From Symbiodinium natans (lineage: Eukaryota > Sar > Dinophyceae > Suessiales > Symbiodiniaceae), in assembly GCA_905221605.1 (NCBI GenBank), contig CAJNDS010001891.1, forward strand, positions 320,001 to 384,000: a stretch of DNA of 64,000 nt. The letters run 5' to 3'. Position 1 is the stretch's first letter, and every line of letters starts with the position of its first letter. The notes below the pieces were generated by a model that was not told where the DNA came from, searched no databases, and was given only the letters and a program-made list of their open reading frames with translations. This document shows, one piece after another, positions 32,701 to 41,529 of this stretch. A program made the translations under genes and the position numbers.

Positions 32701-32894
32701 GTAGGTCATTGTCGTAGCAAGAACATAAGACTACCAGTGCAACTATGAACATCGATAGTGGTGGTAGTCGTAGTAGTAGTCCATGCAAAATACGACCACC
32801 CACCACAAGTCGCGGATTGCCTTTGAGGCCTGCTGGTAGTGGTTGTTGGACTGGCCATGCACCGCCTACCGGATGAGCTCTGAAGATGCTTACG

Positions 32895-32990
32895 TAGGGT
32901 TTAGGGTTTAGGGTTTAGGGTTTAGGGTTTAGGGTTTAGGGTTTAGGGTTTAGGGTTTAGGGTTTAGGGTTTAGGGTTTAGGGTTTAGGT
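32895..32990 (+). repeat. TTTAGGG array
   Basis: About 13 perfect heptamers. Confidence 0.97.
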
Positions 32991-33239
32991 CTACTGTGTT
33001 TTTTGTCACTCCCACTCTTAGTGTTACATGTTCAAACCCTACCCAAAACACAGCACCAAAGGTGTCGGGAGCCTTAGGGAGTAGGGAGTCTTAGGGAACC
33101 TTGGGTTGCAGACCCCCTTGAACCGCCCCCCCTTACAACGCTACAACTAGCTGACTGCACAAGTCAGGGCGCGAGCCGGGTTGGCGATCCTCCTTGAAAA
33201 GGATACATCCCCTCCAGCCCCCAAAAGCCAACAAATCGT

Positions 33240-33670
33240 AAAACCCTAAACAAATCTTAAGCCCCTATATAAACCCCTAGAAGGTCCAAGAGTATGGTAA
33301 CTTTACTTACAACCCCATTCGGGCACATAGAACCCCACTTATCGCTACCCAGATGAACCTCCAGTACAAGCTAAAAACCCTAAGGAGCTCTTTAAAATAA
33401 CCTAAACACAGACCAAAATAAACCCCCAAATAGCCCTAAACTAGCCCTAAAAGGGACCTAAATAGACCTAAAACAGCCTAAATAACCCTGAAGGGCACCT
33501 ACATAGACCTAAAATAGCCCCGAAACAGCCCCAAAAGAGCCAAAAGTGCCCTAAAAAAGCCCCAAAAGAGCCCTCAAAAAGCCCTAAAAGGAACCTACAG
33601 AGACTAAAATAGCTAACTAAAATAAAATAGCCCTTAAAAAGCCCCAAAAGGGCCCCGAAAGGGCTCCTTT
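33240..33670. repeat. Degenerate 10-12 bp CCCTAAAA-like repeat
   Basis: From about 33373 the sequence is a loose tandem of units such as GCCCTAAAA, GCCCCAAAAG and GACCTAAAATA. It resembles a long-decayed telomere-like array with enlarged A runs. 33290-33362 holds the right half of a family A element ending ATGAACCTCCAG. Confidence 0.65.
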
Positions 33671-35504
33671 CCTGCATCGCCCGGACGGCCGCGGGCGGCG
33701 CCGCACCGCGAAGGCCACCACCTGGGTCGGCTGTTGGGTCGGGTGCAGGGGGTTTAGGGTTTAGGGTGTAGGGTTCAGGGTTCAGGGTTCAGGGTTCAGG
33801 GTTTAGGGTTTAGGGTTTAGGGTTTAGGGCTAGGGTTTAGGGTTGTTGAGGAGATCCGAAGTGTGGGCCGATAATTCGCATCCCATATAACCCCTTGTAT
33901 ACACTACACACACTAAGGGCACGTGCTTCGAATCCCTATAAACAAGGGTACGGGACTACACTAAGGGCCACAGGGGCTTTAAGGGTTTAGGGGCTTTAGG
34001 GGCTTAGGGTGTAAGGTGTTTAGGTGTTCAGATGTTTTTTAATTGCCTTTGGGGTTCAGGGGTTTAGGGGTTCACGGTTAAGCACCAGCCCTGAACGCGC
34101 TGGGTACTTCCAGGTGAGCCATGAAGCATTTAAAACTTAGCCGGGCCGCAGGGTCCGAGGGTTCATGGCTGAGGGTTATGTAGAGCTCTCCTGTTAAAAA
34201 GTACCTCGCACTCTAACGCATGCGGTGGATTACTGGTGTGCAAACCAGCTGCACGCATGTTCCATCCAGCAAAATCACGCAGAAGAGGCAGGCGTGAGTT
34301 ATCGTTTAGGGCTGTAGGATTTAGGATTTTGGCACAAAAGGGTTCTTAAGCAAGCCCTAAACCCTAAACCCTAAACCCTAAACCCTAAACCCTGAACCCT
34401 GAACCCCAAACCCTAAACCGCGGGGTGCCGGAGCTGGTCTAAGGCGTTAACCCACAGAGCCCAATACCCCTCTTAATTAAGGAATCGACCTTGAAATCTA
34501 AGGGGTATAAGGAGGGACCCCTAGAAGACCTTCTGGTTCTTAGTAGGGAATGAGGCTCACATGGTGAGCAGCCGGTGGCAGGCGGAACGCTGGTGCTCTT
34601 TGTGGCCGGATCGTTCCCCAAACATCATGGGGCGGAAACACAGACCGGTGCACTGCGGAGAGCGGTTCGGGTCTTCACCGGACGGGCACACATGTGTGCA
34701 GTAGCCGCGCAGCTTCAAGTGCGCGACCGCGTCGGCGGGTGGCTGGAGGCCCTGAACTTTGAGATGGGTTCCGAGTCCCTGCATTCCGGCCCGTGGAGCG
34801 CAGCCCTATTCTGCATCCACCCGGATGAGGTCCCGCGAATGAGGTGCCCTATATATACCCTTTAAGGGATTCTATAGGAAGAACCAGCCAGAAGAGGGAT
34901 CACCTTAATCTTATTCCCCTACATAACCACTGTATATACCTTAAGTAGTCCCTACCCAGTATATACCTAAGTAGCCCCTAAATAAGCCCCCCAAAGAACC
35001 CCTTTTCGGGTCCCTTATAAGGGTCCCTGCTTTAGTTCCTTGATAAATCATACTCAGGATGCCTGTATAGTTGATGGTATATTGCCTAACTAGGGGTTTA
35101 GGGTTTAGAGTTTAGGGTTTAGGGTTTAGGGGTTGAGGTATATTCTTTGATTAGGGGTTTTGGGCTCTCTGGGTACATAGGGCGTTAAGGCTCTCGGGGT
35201 ACGACGGACTACTATTTGCTGAAGATCCGTCCAAAAAATGAACAATGTCCCTAAACCCTAAACCTTAAACCCTAAACCCTATTAGGTCTCCGGCACTTTG
35301 CAGCCAAGGGGAGGGGCTCCATTGCCACCCTGCAAAAGAGAGTTAGGAGAGCAAAGTTTCCAGCCAGGAGGCTTATTTTAAGGCACCGAAGCCCTGAACC
35401 GCCTAAACCCTAAACCCTTCTGATGTAGCGTCTGGAGTTGGAATTCTGCACAGGACAGAGCGGACGAAGCGCCTGCTTTCGGCATTGGACTCATACGTGG
35501 GGTT
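33671..35504. repeat. Telomere-like mosaic region
   Basis: No gene is supported. TTTAGGG and variant tracts lie at 33751-33845 (including four TTCAGGG units) and 35092-35137; CCCTAAA lies at 34356-34420 and 35251-35282. Family B pieces lie near 34455-34512 and 35025-35185. A GC-richer unique piece (34560-34850) has open frames of up to 96 codons without a recognised domain. Confidence 0.7.
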
Positions 35505-35509
35505 TAGGG
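35505..35509 (+). repeat. Target-site duplication, left (TAGGG)
   Basis: TAGGG abuts the 5' LTR and matches 44368-44372. Because the target is a TTTAGGG repeat, the match alone is weak evidence; with the LTR ends it is consistent. Confidence 0.6.
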
Positions 35510-35796
35510 TGCGGAGCTGCAACTGGTATTGTAGAAAAGAGTTAGTGTTGGGGGTTGGAAGGGTCAATGAACCCGGAAATCTTGTATGGCTCAAGATGGC
35601 CAAGAGCCGTCAGCTTTTGTTGAAAAAGTACGTACGTCTGGGGTTGGGTTTAACGGGTTGGAGTAGTCCCGTCCCTTCTCCCTTATCCTGTCCCCGTAGG
35701 GGTGGGTGTTCTTGTTTCTGGTTCGATCTGGGAAATCCATATAGGCGACTGTTGAGGGTTGGTTTCTTTTCCTGTTCCCTCTCGGTTGCCCCCGTA
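35510..35796 (+). repeat. 5' LTR
   Basis: 287 bp from TGCGGAGCTGCAACTGG to GGTTGCCCCCGTA. It contains a small hairpin CCCCGTAGGGG near 35693 and the 9-mer TGGCTCAAG at 35587-35595, identical to the 3' end of the dinoflagellate spliced leader. One mismatch to the 3' LTR. Confidence 0.93.
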
Positions 35797-35811
35797 GGTT
35801 ATGAGCCCAAG
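35797..35811 (+). other. Primer binding site for half initiator tRNA-Met
   Basis: GGTTATGAGCCCAAG begins at the first base after the 5' LTR. It is complementary to CTTGGGCTCATAACC, the form of the anticodon arm of initiator tRNA-Met (GGGCTCATAACC is exact in E. coli and yeast initiators). Drosophila copia is known to prime from a tRNA-iMet half cut in the anticodon loop, with a near-identical site. The dinoflagellate tRNA itself is not in this window. Confidence 0.75.
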
Positions 35812-35863
35812 TTAGGTTCCCTGCGGTTGAGTGTTGTCTTAAGATCTTTGGGATCAAGAAGCA

Positions 35864-37582
35864 ATGCCTTCTCCCAAGCGATGGCTCCAACCTTCCTCGG
35901 ATGGTGGACAGAATGGTGGAGCTGGAAATGGTGCAGCTGAGTCTCTGGGTGAAAGAGCGGTGCTGGAAGAGGTGATTCCCGGCGCTGAAGAACATCTGGA
36001 AGAAGCCTTGGTTGCGGAAAACCCCAATGTGGGTATGAATCCCAATGTGGATATGGTTAGCAATGCTGAAGCTGAAGGACGTGCTGTCTCTGTATCGCCA
36101 AAGCCTGGTGAAAAAAGGAACTGGGACGCGACTGGTGGTATAGATCGTGAAATGGAGGTGACTGTTTTACGCGTGTTGCAAAAACATGGGTATCAGCCGT
36201 CGACTTCGACTTCGGGCCGAATGGTAGACCAAGGGTCTCAGACCGATCTGATTGGAGAAGTGCTGCAAGCGGCCAGGAGGCCTCTGAACAAGATTAAAGG
36301 GGATCCCTCTTCGAGTTCCCAAGGTGGTGGAAGCGGTTACGAACAGAAGGGTGCGGACAGCTTTGAAGCTGCACCAGCTGCTGAATACGCCATGGGGGAG
36401 GAGGAGATCTTACAGATGGAGGCTGAAAGGTTGCGACAGTTGTCAGAAGAAGAGGATGAGATGCGTCAAGTCTCTGAAAGGGATGGTTTTCGGAAAGATG
36501 AGCATCTGATCAAAGCGTGCGATGGGACAACGTGGGAATGGCACCTCCATGAAGATGGGAGACAATATTACTACTGCCTGGATACGCAGGAAAGCAAGTG
36601 GACGTTGCCGGTTGTAGGTGAAAAGATGAAGAGTGACGAGGTGGTTGGGTCTCCTTCGGGCAATGAGCTGGAAATGGAGGCTGCACTGGGTTCTTCATCC
36701 TCTACTCCGACGCCTGAGTCTACGAGGGCATTCCAGGGTAGTGTAAATAGTGTAGGTGAAAAAGATTTTTCCTCTACTATCAGGGATAGCGGTCTTAGGG
36801 CTGGTGGTGACGCCCCGACCTCGGGTTCTCCTGATGAGGAGGGGATTCCTGGAAACCGAGCAGACATCGCTGGAGCTCAACATCTGGATCGGGAAGAAAT
36901 GGAAGCGCTTTCTGAGGGTGTGGCAGCGGTGGAATCGGTGGGTCCAGAAGAAAAAATGCCCAATGTGGAGATCGGAACTGTGTCGGCTGCAGAAGAGCGA
37001 GTGGTGGATGTGGTACCTGTCGTTCAGGAAGGTGGTCCTGGAGATTTGGAAGACGGAGGGAAAAAGTTGTGTGTTACGACTGAGGAGGTCTCTTCGTTTG
37101 GTGCCAAGAATCCTGCCATTCAAGGGGAAAAAGAAGCTTCTGGAATAGCTGGAGACACGGAAGATCTGAAAGATGAGGCCTGGAGCGCCAATGATGCGCG
37201 GGTCAATGCGCCAGATAGTACCTGGAGTGCGGAAGAAGCACGGGTTGAGGTGCATATGGTGTCACGTTCCACGGGCGACTGCAACAATGGGGCGCAGGTC
37301 TCCGCAGCAGCTGATGACGGAGGTTCACAGGTGGACGCACTGGTGCAACCTGAAGTTAGCTGCGAGGAACGAAATGGCAAGGGCTACACCGGAGCCGATG
37401 AGGCAGCTGTGGTCAATGATGGTGACAATTCTCCTTTGGAAACCATGGAACCAAAGGAGCCTGCGGTGGAAGAAAATGTACCTGCCGTGGATGATCAACT
37501 CAATAGCCCTGCAGTGGAAGAAAATTTGCCTGCTGCAGAAGGTGAGACAAAAGACTCCAATGATGGGTCCACTCCCATGTAG
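35864..37582 (+). CDS. LTR-element ORF1: acidic protein with WW domain
   Basis: 572 residues from an ATG 67 bp after the 5' LTR. Residues about 222-249 form a WW domain: an aromatic WEW start, HEDGRQYYY in the strand region, and the second Trp with Pro in SKWTLP. WW domains bind proline-rich or phospho-Ser/Pro peptides, and in eukaryotes often link RNA processing factors. The rest is low-complexity, Glu/Ala/Val-rich, with a charged helical stretch at 178-205 (EEEILQMEAERLRQLSEEED). The frame ends at TAG (37580-37582), but the same frame continues with protein-like sequence (GEVLPSGSSPEVDTERTAAD) for about 30 codons. ORF1 may therefore be the N-terminal part of a longer ORF1-ORF2 polyprotein. 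No Gag zinc knuckle (CCHC) is seen. Confidence 0.75.
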   Translation: MPSPKRWLQPSSDGGQNGGAGNGAAESLGERAVLEEVIPGAEEHLEEALVAENPNVGMNPNVDMVSNAEAEGRAVSVSPKPGEKRNWDATGGIDREMEVTVLRVLQKHGYQPSTSTSGRMVDQGSQTDLIGEVLQAARRPLNKIKGDPSSSSQGGGSGYEQKGADSFEAAPAAEYAMGEEEILQMEAERLRQLSEEEDEMRQVSERDGFRKDEHLIKACDGTTWEWHLHEDGRQYYYCLDTQESKWTLPVVGEKMKSDEVVGSPSGNELEMEAALGSSSSTPTPESTRAFQGSVNSVGEKDFSSTIRDSGLRAGGDAPTSGSPDEEGIPGNRADIAGAQHLDREEMEALSEGVAAVESVGPEEKMPNVEIGTVSAAEERVVDVVPVVQEGGPGDLEDGGKKLCVTTEEVSSFGAKNPAIQGEKEASGIAGDTEDLKDEAWSANDARVNAPDSTWSAEEARVEVHMVSRSTGDCNNGAQVSAAADDGGSQVDALVQPEVSCEERNGKGYTGADEAAVVNDGDNSPLETMEPKEPAVEENVPAVDDQLNSPAVEENLPAAEGETKDSNDGSTPM

Positions 37583-37710
37583 GGAGAAGTATTGCCGTCT
37601 GGAAGCTCGCCGGAAGTCGACACCGAGCGAACTGCAGCAGATGAGGCAAAGCCTTTGGCAGAGAAAAAAAGGGAGGTCCTGAAATCCAGGAGCACAAAGG
37701 AGATGAGCCT
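37583..37710 (+). other. ORF1-ORF2 junction: in-frame stop and A7 frameshift site
   Basis: After the TAG the ORF1 frame is protein-like to AEKKREV. ORF2 is open from 37645, one base back (-1). The two frames overlap across the run GAGAAAAAAAGGG at 37661-37673. A -1 shift on the A run, plus readthrough of TAG, would join ORF1 and ORF2. Alternatively this copy has one nonsense and one indel mutation. Confidence 0.55.
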
Positions 37711-40700
37711 GTGGGACTCGTGGAGCAGGACGAGCAGTGTGACCCAAAGGTGAAGACAAAGGATGCGCCAGGAGCCGATGATACAGAGATGGTTTCTGAA
37801 GAGCATGCAAAGAAAGTGCCCCGAGCAGGAGCCTTGGAATCACCTGGGAAACATTGCTATCAAGAGGGAGATGAGATCATGGGTCTAGTGCGCTGCATCA
37901 ATGGGTATGGAGCCTTTTTGGACCATGGTGATGTGAATGTATTGGTTCCTGCAGAAGGGAACAACACATATCAGTTCAAATTTGGTGATACTGTCAATGG
38001 AACAGTGAAACGAGTGGAAGATGATGGTACCATAATCTTGGACACCTTTCTGGTTTTGGAAGAGGACGAGGAGGACTCTTCTTCGACGCTGCGTAAATGG
38101 AAACCCAGCGGCTGGAGTACGTGGTGGACAGATTCATGGTATGCTGGTCAATGGTACCAAGATTCCAACAGTCAATGGGACTGGAAACAGGAGGAAGAGC
38201 AATCCGATGAAGGGCTTGTGGTACAGGAGTTATCCTCAGAAGAACGAGAGGAAAGGCAACTTTATGGAGAAAAGATCTATAAAGCTCTTCTTGAGAATGG
38301 AAACGAAGATGAGGCCTATGTTGGAAAAATCACTGGGATGCTGTTGGGTCGCCCAATGGAAGAGCTACAGGAGTGTGTTGCAGATCATGCATTCCTCAAT
38401 GCGGAAGCTCGGCGCGCGTATGGCATCTTGCAAAATGATGGTTGGAAGCCTGATGGTACAGAAAGCACAGGCTTGGGAAAGTTAACCACTTTTTCCCGAA
38501 AACAGTACCACAACGCGCTTTTCGAACTGGCATGCAGAAAAAGGAGATTTACTCGACCAGTTGTGGGTGAAGCGGTGGCAACGGTGCTGAATCAAGGGGA
38601 AGATGAGTTTTGGAACGCGCTTTGGTTGGACACCAAGCTATTTTTGCAGGAGCTTGATGGTGCAGTGCAATCCATGAGCAAAAGGGAGAACAAGCCAATG
38701 GAAGCCTACATGGATCCTGACCAGTACAAAAAGGCTTACATGACTCCACAGACTGTGTCACCTGGATACAGCAAGCTGTGCAAGTTCTTCAATAAGGGAA
38801 GGTGTCGCAATGGTGATGGGTGTCCCTATGAGCATCGTCGTTATGGTGAAGGTTGGCCAGAAGGAGGATCAACTGAGCCAAAGAACAGCCAAGAAGCTGG
38901 AGATGAGGATGGGAACATCGGTGACCCTCCCACAGAGGAAGGTACAGTGGATGAGGCACAGCAGGAGCGGGAGGATTTAGCCTTCCGGGCCAAGTACAAC
39001 TTTGGTAAAGGTGCATCAAAGGGTGAACCTACGTCGGGTGAGCCAAAAGGTCGGCTGTGTCTGTATTACAATCAAGGTGGTTGTCAATATGGGACTACAT
39101 GCAGGTATCTTCACAACGATGACATAGCATTGGAAGGGACTTGGGAGCCCGGCAAATCTTGGGACAATGCTTCTAGGAAGGCACTAAGGGACGCGGGGTT
39201 CCATCATTGCTGCTTCGACTACTACCTCAAAGGGAGATGTCGCGTGCGATTTGGCTGCAAGTACTCTCACGAAGAAATGTCTGAAGACCGGCTGGCCCAA
39301 TTGAAGCATCTGGTGAATGTGGCGAACCATGTGTCATTTCAAAAGGGAAGAGGATTGGAGATTCCCGACAGGAACGCCTTTCAACCACCGGTAAGTGGGG
39401 GAGCAGAATCTTCGTCCTCCTCGGCACCAAAAGCGCTGCAAATGACCAATGTGTCGCAAAAAGAAGGTGAAAAGGGTATTCTGGATGAAGCAGAAGCTGA
39501 TGAACAAAAGAATTCGGTGGCTGAATCCACTGGTACTCGGCTTCAAAACCCAGAGGAGCCAATTGAAAATTGGATGGCTCGCAACGAACACCTTTGGGTG
39601 TATACCCCTCATGTAAGTGAGGTGATGATTACACTTGGTGTGACCAACGTGTCGGACTTGCAAGAGTTCATCTTTGTGGAAGATTTGGTTGACAAAGGGA
39701 TCAACAAAGTGACCGCATGCAAAATTCTGCACTTGGTGGGTGGTGTCCGATATCGTCCGGAGGGACCGGAAAAAGCAGTTCCTTCCGATGCATCTGTACG
39801 GGTACAACAATCTTCTGGGAGCAAGGGAACTGGAAGAGAGGCGGTGCGAACCCTCACTCAGGTGCGTGAAGCTGAAGGCTCCGGTGCAAAAACCATGCCG
39901 AGAGGCTCCTATCGGGAGCTTTTTGATAAGGTCAGGTACCGTCATGCTTGGACGCTTGCGCAGAGGTCTCCGCTGCGCGCACAGAAGCTGCAGTTGGTGG
40001 GAGTTGGAATGCCGCCGGTGAACCCGCCAACAAAAAAGTATCGGTCAAGATCAAACCCTGTGAGAAGGGGAAGGCCCTTGCTGGATAAAAAACAGGTGCG
40101 ACAGGTGCCACGCTCTCGTTCACAACGACGAGTGCAACCGGCGGAAGTGGTGGAAAAGCCAAAGCCACTGGAACTGAAGCCTCGTGGTGGGTTGTCGTAT
40201 CGGTTCAGCAGAGCGTGGGCAGATGTGGTGGATGATGATGAACAGGCGGAGGCTTTGGTCTCTTATGCCGCTTCCTCAAGCGATTCAAGCGAGGAGGAGA
40301 CCAATGCCGCGCAACGCATGAGGGAAATCTTTTTGCAAGAAAGGGATTCACAGAGAACTGCGATTCGTGGCAATGTTCCGCTGGGTGGTTCTTCAGGCCC
40401 CAATGACGGGCAGAAAAAATCGGTTCACCTTGGCGAAGGGCGCGACAAAGCGTCGCGGGGGGAGACCCGCCAAGAAGTGACTTCACAAGTTTTTTCGCTA
40501 CCACAACCTTCTCGTCGAACTGAACAGTCTCAAAAAAGAGCAAGGGATGGCTCAGTTATAGTTGGTTCGCTGGCGGTGGGCTCCACGGATGAGGTTTTAC
40601 CTGGGCAAGGTGTTGCTGGACAGGTGAATGTATCTGAAAGCGCTCAAGTTCTTCCTGGGCAAGAAGTGGCTGGACAGGAGACGGCGCTGGAAGGAGCAGT

Positions 40701-41529
40701 GCAAATTTCTGGCGAGGAGACTGACCAAAAAGAAGGAGAAGGTGGGAGCAATGAACTCCGTGGTGATGGTGCGAAGATATTGGATGTTTGTCCGGTGAAG
40801 AAGGACCTTCAGCAATTGCTGGTTAAAGGCCTTCTGACTCGGATTTATTGGAAGGTTGCTGTTGGCAAGTTGCCTGTGGGGCAAAGAGACTGCCAGAAGG
40901 GGTCCAATAAGATGGATCGAAATTTGGTTATTAGCATGTCATCCGAGGGTGCAAGCGAACAGGATGAGAACCTGGCACTGGAGGACGATGCTGATCAGTC
41001 AATGGGTGATGGTGCGATGGTGGTTATGGTGTATGATCCAGGAACGCTGATTCAGTCGCCAACAACTGATTGGGTTATGCGTCGCGGTCTGACCGATCGT
41101 ACCGTCTGGCCAGCAATGGCGGCTATGGCACAGAGGATATGTGCTGAAATGGTTCAAGTGGATGAAATGAATGCCCAGCTAGGGACTGGAGCACTCCTTT
41201 TTCAAAGGAGAGATCAAGGATACTATTGTGATCTGCATCATTCGTTCCATGACAATCCGTGCTTGCCGGCGGTGGGAAATTATCCTCTTTCGGTGATGGG
41301 TGCATTGCTATCTCCTGGTCTGGAAGGGGAATTCAAAAATACTGATAAGTTTGGAACTGCTATGGAGGCAATTGCCTATGACTATGATTGGAGTCGCAGT
41401 CCAGGCATGGAAGTTCACATTGAACTTATGGCGAGGGTAGCCAAATTGGTTCATCCGTTCCTTACCCTCGGAGCCCAAGGGTCAGTGATGGTTTCGGAAT
41501 TTCTCTGGCAGCGCGGGGAGCCCAGTTGA
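37645..41529 (+). CDS. LTR-element ORF2: S1-like fold, three CCCH zinc fingers, SAM-like region
   Basis: The open frame has about 1,294 codons. The first in-frame ATG is near 37789, so it is probably expressed by frameshift from ORF1 rather than from its own start. Numbering below is from codon 37711. Residues about 52-115 resemble an S1/cold-shock RNA-binding barrel (EGDEIMGLVRCINGYGAFLD, then FGDTVNGTVKRVEDDGTIIL). Three CCCH fingers lie at about 357, 450 and 503 (CKFFNKGRCRNGDGCPYEH; CLYYNQGGCQYGTTCRYLH; CFDYYLKGRCRVRFGCKYSH), with spacing C-x7/8-C-x5-C-x3-H. Residues about 617-676 look SAM-like (LQEFIFVEDLVDKGINKVTA). A basic Arg/Ser stretch lies at about 773-808. The pattern points to an RNA-binding protein. 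No protease, RT, RNase H or integrase motif is seen. The C-terminal 200 residues are unidentified. Confidence 0.75.
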   Translation, partial: GKAFGREKKGGPEIQEHKGDEPVGLVEQDEQCDPKVKTKDAPGADDTEMVSEEHAKKVPRAGALESPGKHCYQEGDEIMGLVRCINGYGAFLDHGDVNVLVPAEGNNTYQFKFGDTVNGTVKRVEDDGTIILDTFLVLEEDEEDSSSTLRKWKPSGWSTWWTDSWYAGQWYQDSNSQWDWKQEEEQSDEGLVVQELSSEEREERQLYGEKIYKALLENGNEDEAYVGKITGMLLGRPMEELQECVADHAFLNAEARRAYGILQNDGWKPDGTESTGLGKLTTFSRKQYHNALFELACRKRRFTRPVVGEAVATVLNQGEDEFWNALWLDTKLFLQELDGAVQSMSKRENKPMEAYMDPDQYKKAYMTPQTVSPGYSKLCKFFNKGRCRNGDGCPYEHRRYGEGWPEGGSTEPKNSQEAGDEDGNIGDPPTEEGTVDEAQQEREDLAFRAKYNFGKGASKGEPTSGEPKGRLCLYYNQGGCQYGTTCRYLHNDDIALEGTWEPGKSWDNASRKALRDAGFHHCCFDYYLKGRCRVRFGCKYSHEEMSEDRLAQLKHLVNVANHVSFQKGRGLEIPDRNAFQPPVSGGAESSSSSAPKALQMTNVSQKEGEKGILDEAEADEQKNSVAESTGTRLQNPEEPIENWMARNEHLWVYTPHVSEVMITLGVTNVSDLQEFIFVEDLVDKGINKVTACKILHLVGGVRYRPEGPEKAVPSDASVRVQQSSGSKGTGREAVRTLTQVREAEGSGAKTMPRGSYRELFDKVRYRHAWTLAQRSPLRAQKLQLVGVGMPPVNPPTKKYRSRSNPVRRGRPLLDKKQVRQVPRSRSQRRVQPAEVVEKPKPLELKPRGGLSYRFSRAWADVVDDDEQAEALVSYAASSSDSSEEETNAAQRMREIFLQERDSQRTAIRGNVPLGGSSGPNDGQKKSVHLGEGRDKASRGETRQEVTSQVFSLPQPSRRTEQSQKRARDGSVIVGSLAVGSTDEVLPGQGVAGQVNVSESAQVLPGQEVAGQETALEGAVQISGEETDQKEGEGGSNELRGDGAKILDVCPVKKDLQQLLVKGLLTRIYWKVAVGKLPVGQRDCQKGSNKMDRNLVISMSSEGASEQDENLALEDDADQSMGDGAMVVMVYDPGTLIQSPTTDWVMRRGLTDRTVWPAMAAMAQRICAEMVQVDEMNAQLGTGALLFQRRDQGYYCDLHHSFHDNPCLPAVGNYPLSVMGALLSPGLEGEFKNTDKFGTAMEAIAYDYDWSRSPGMEVHIELMARVAKLVHPFLTLGAQGSVMVSEFLWQRGEPS

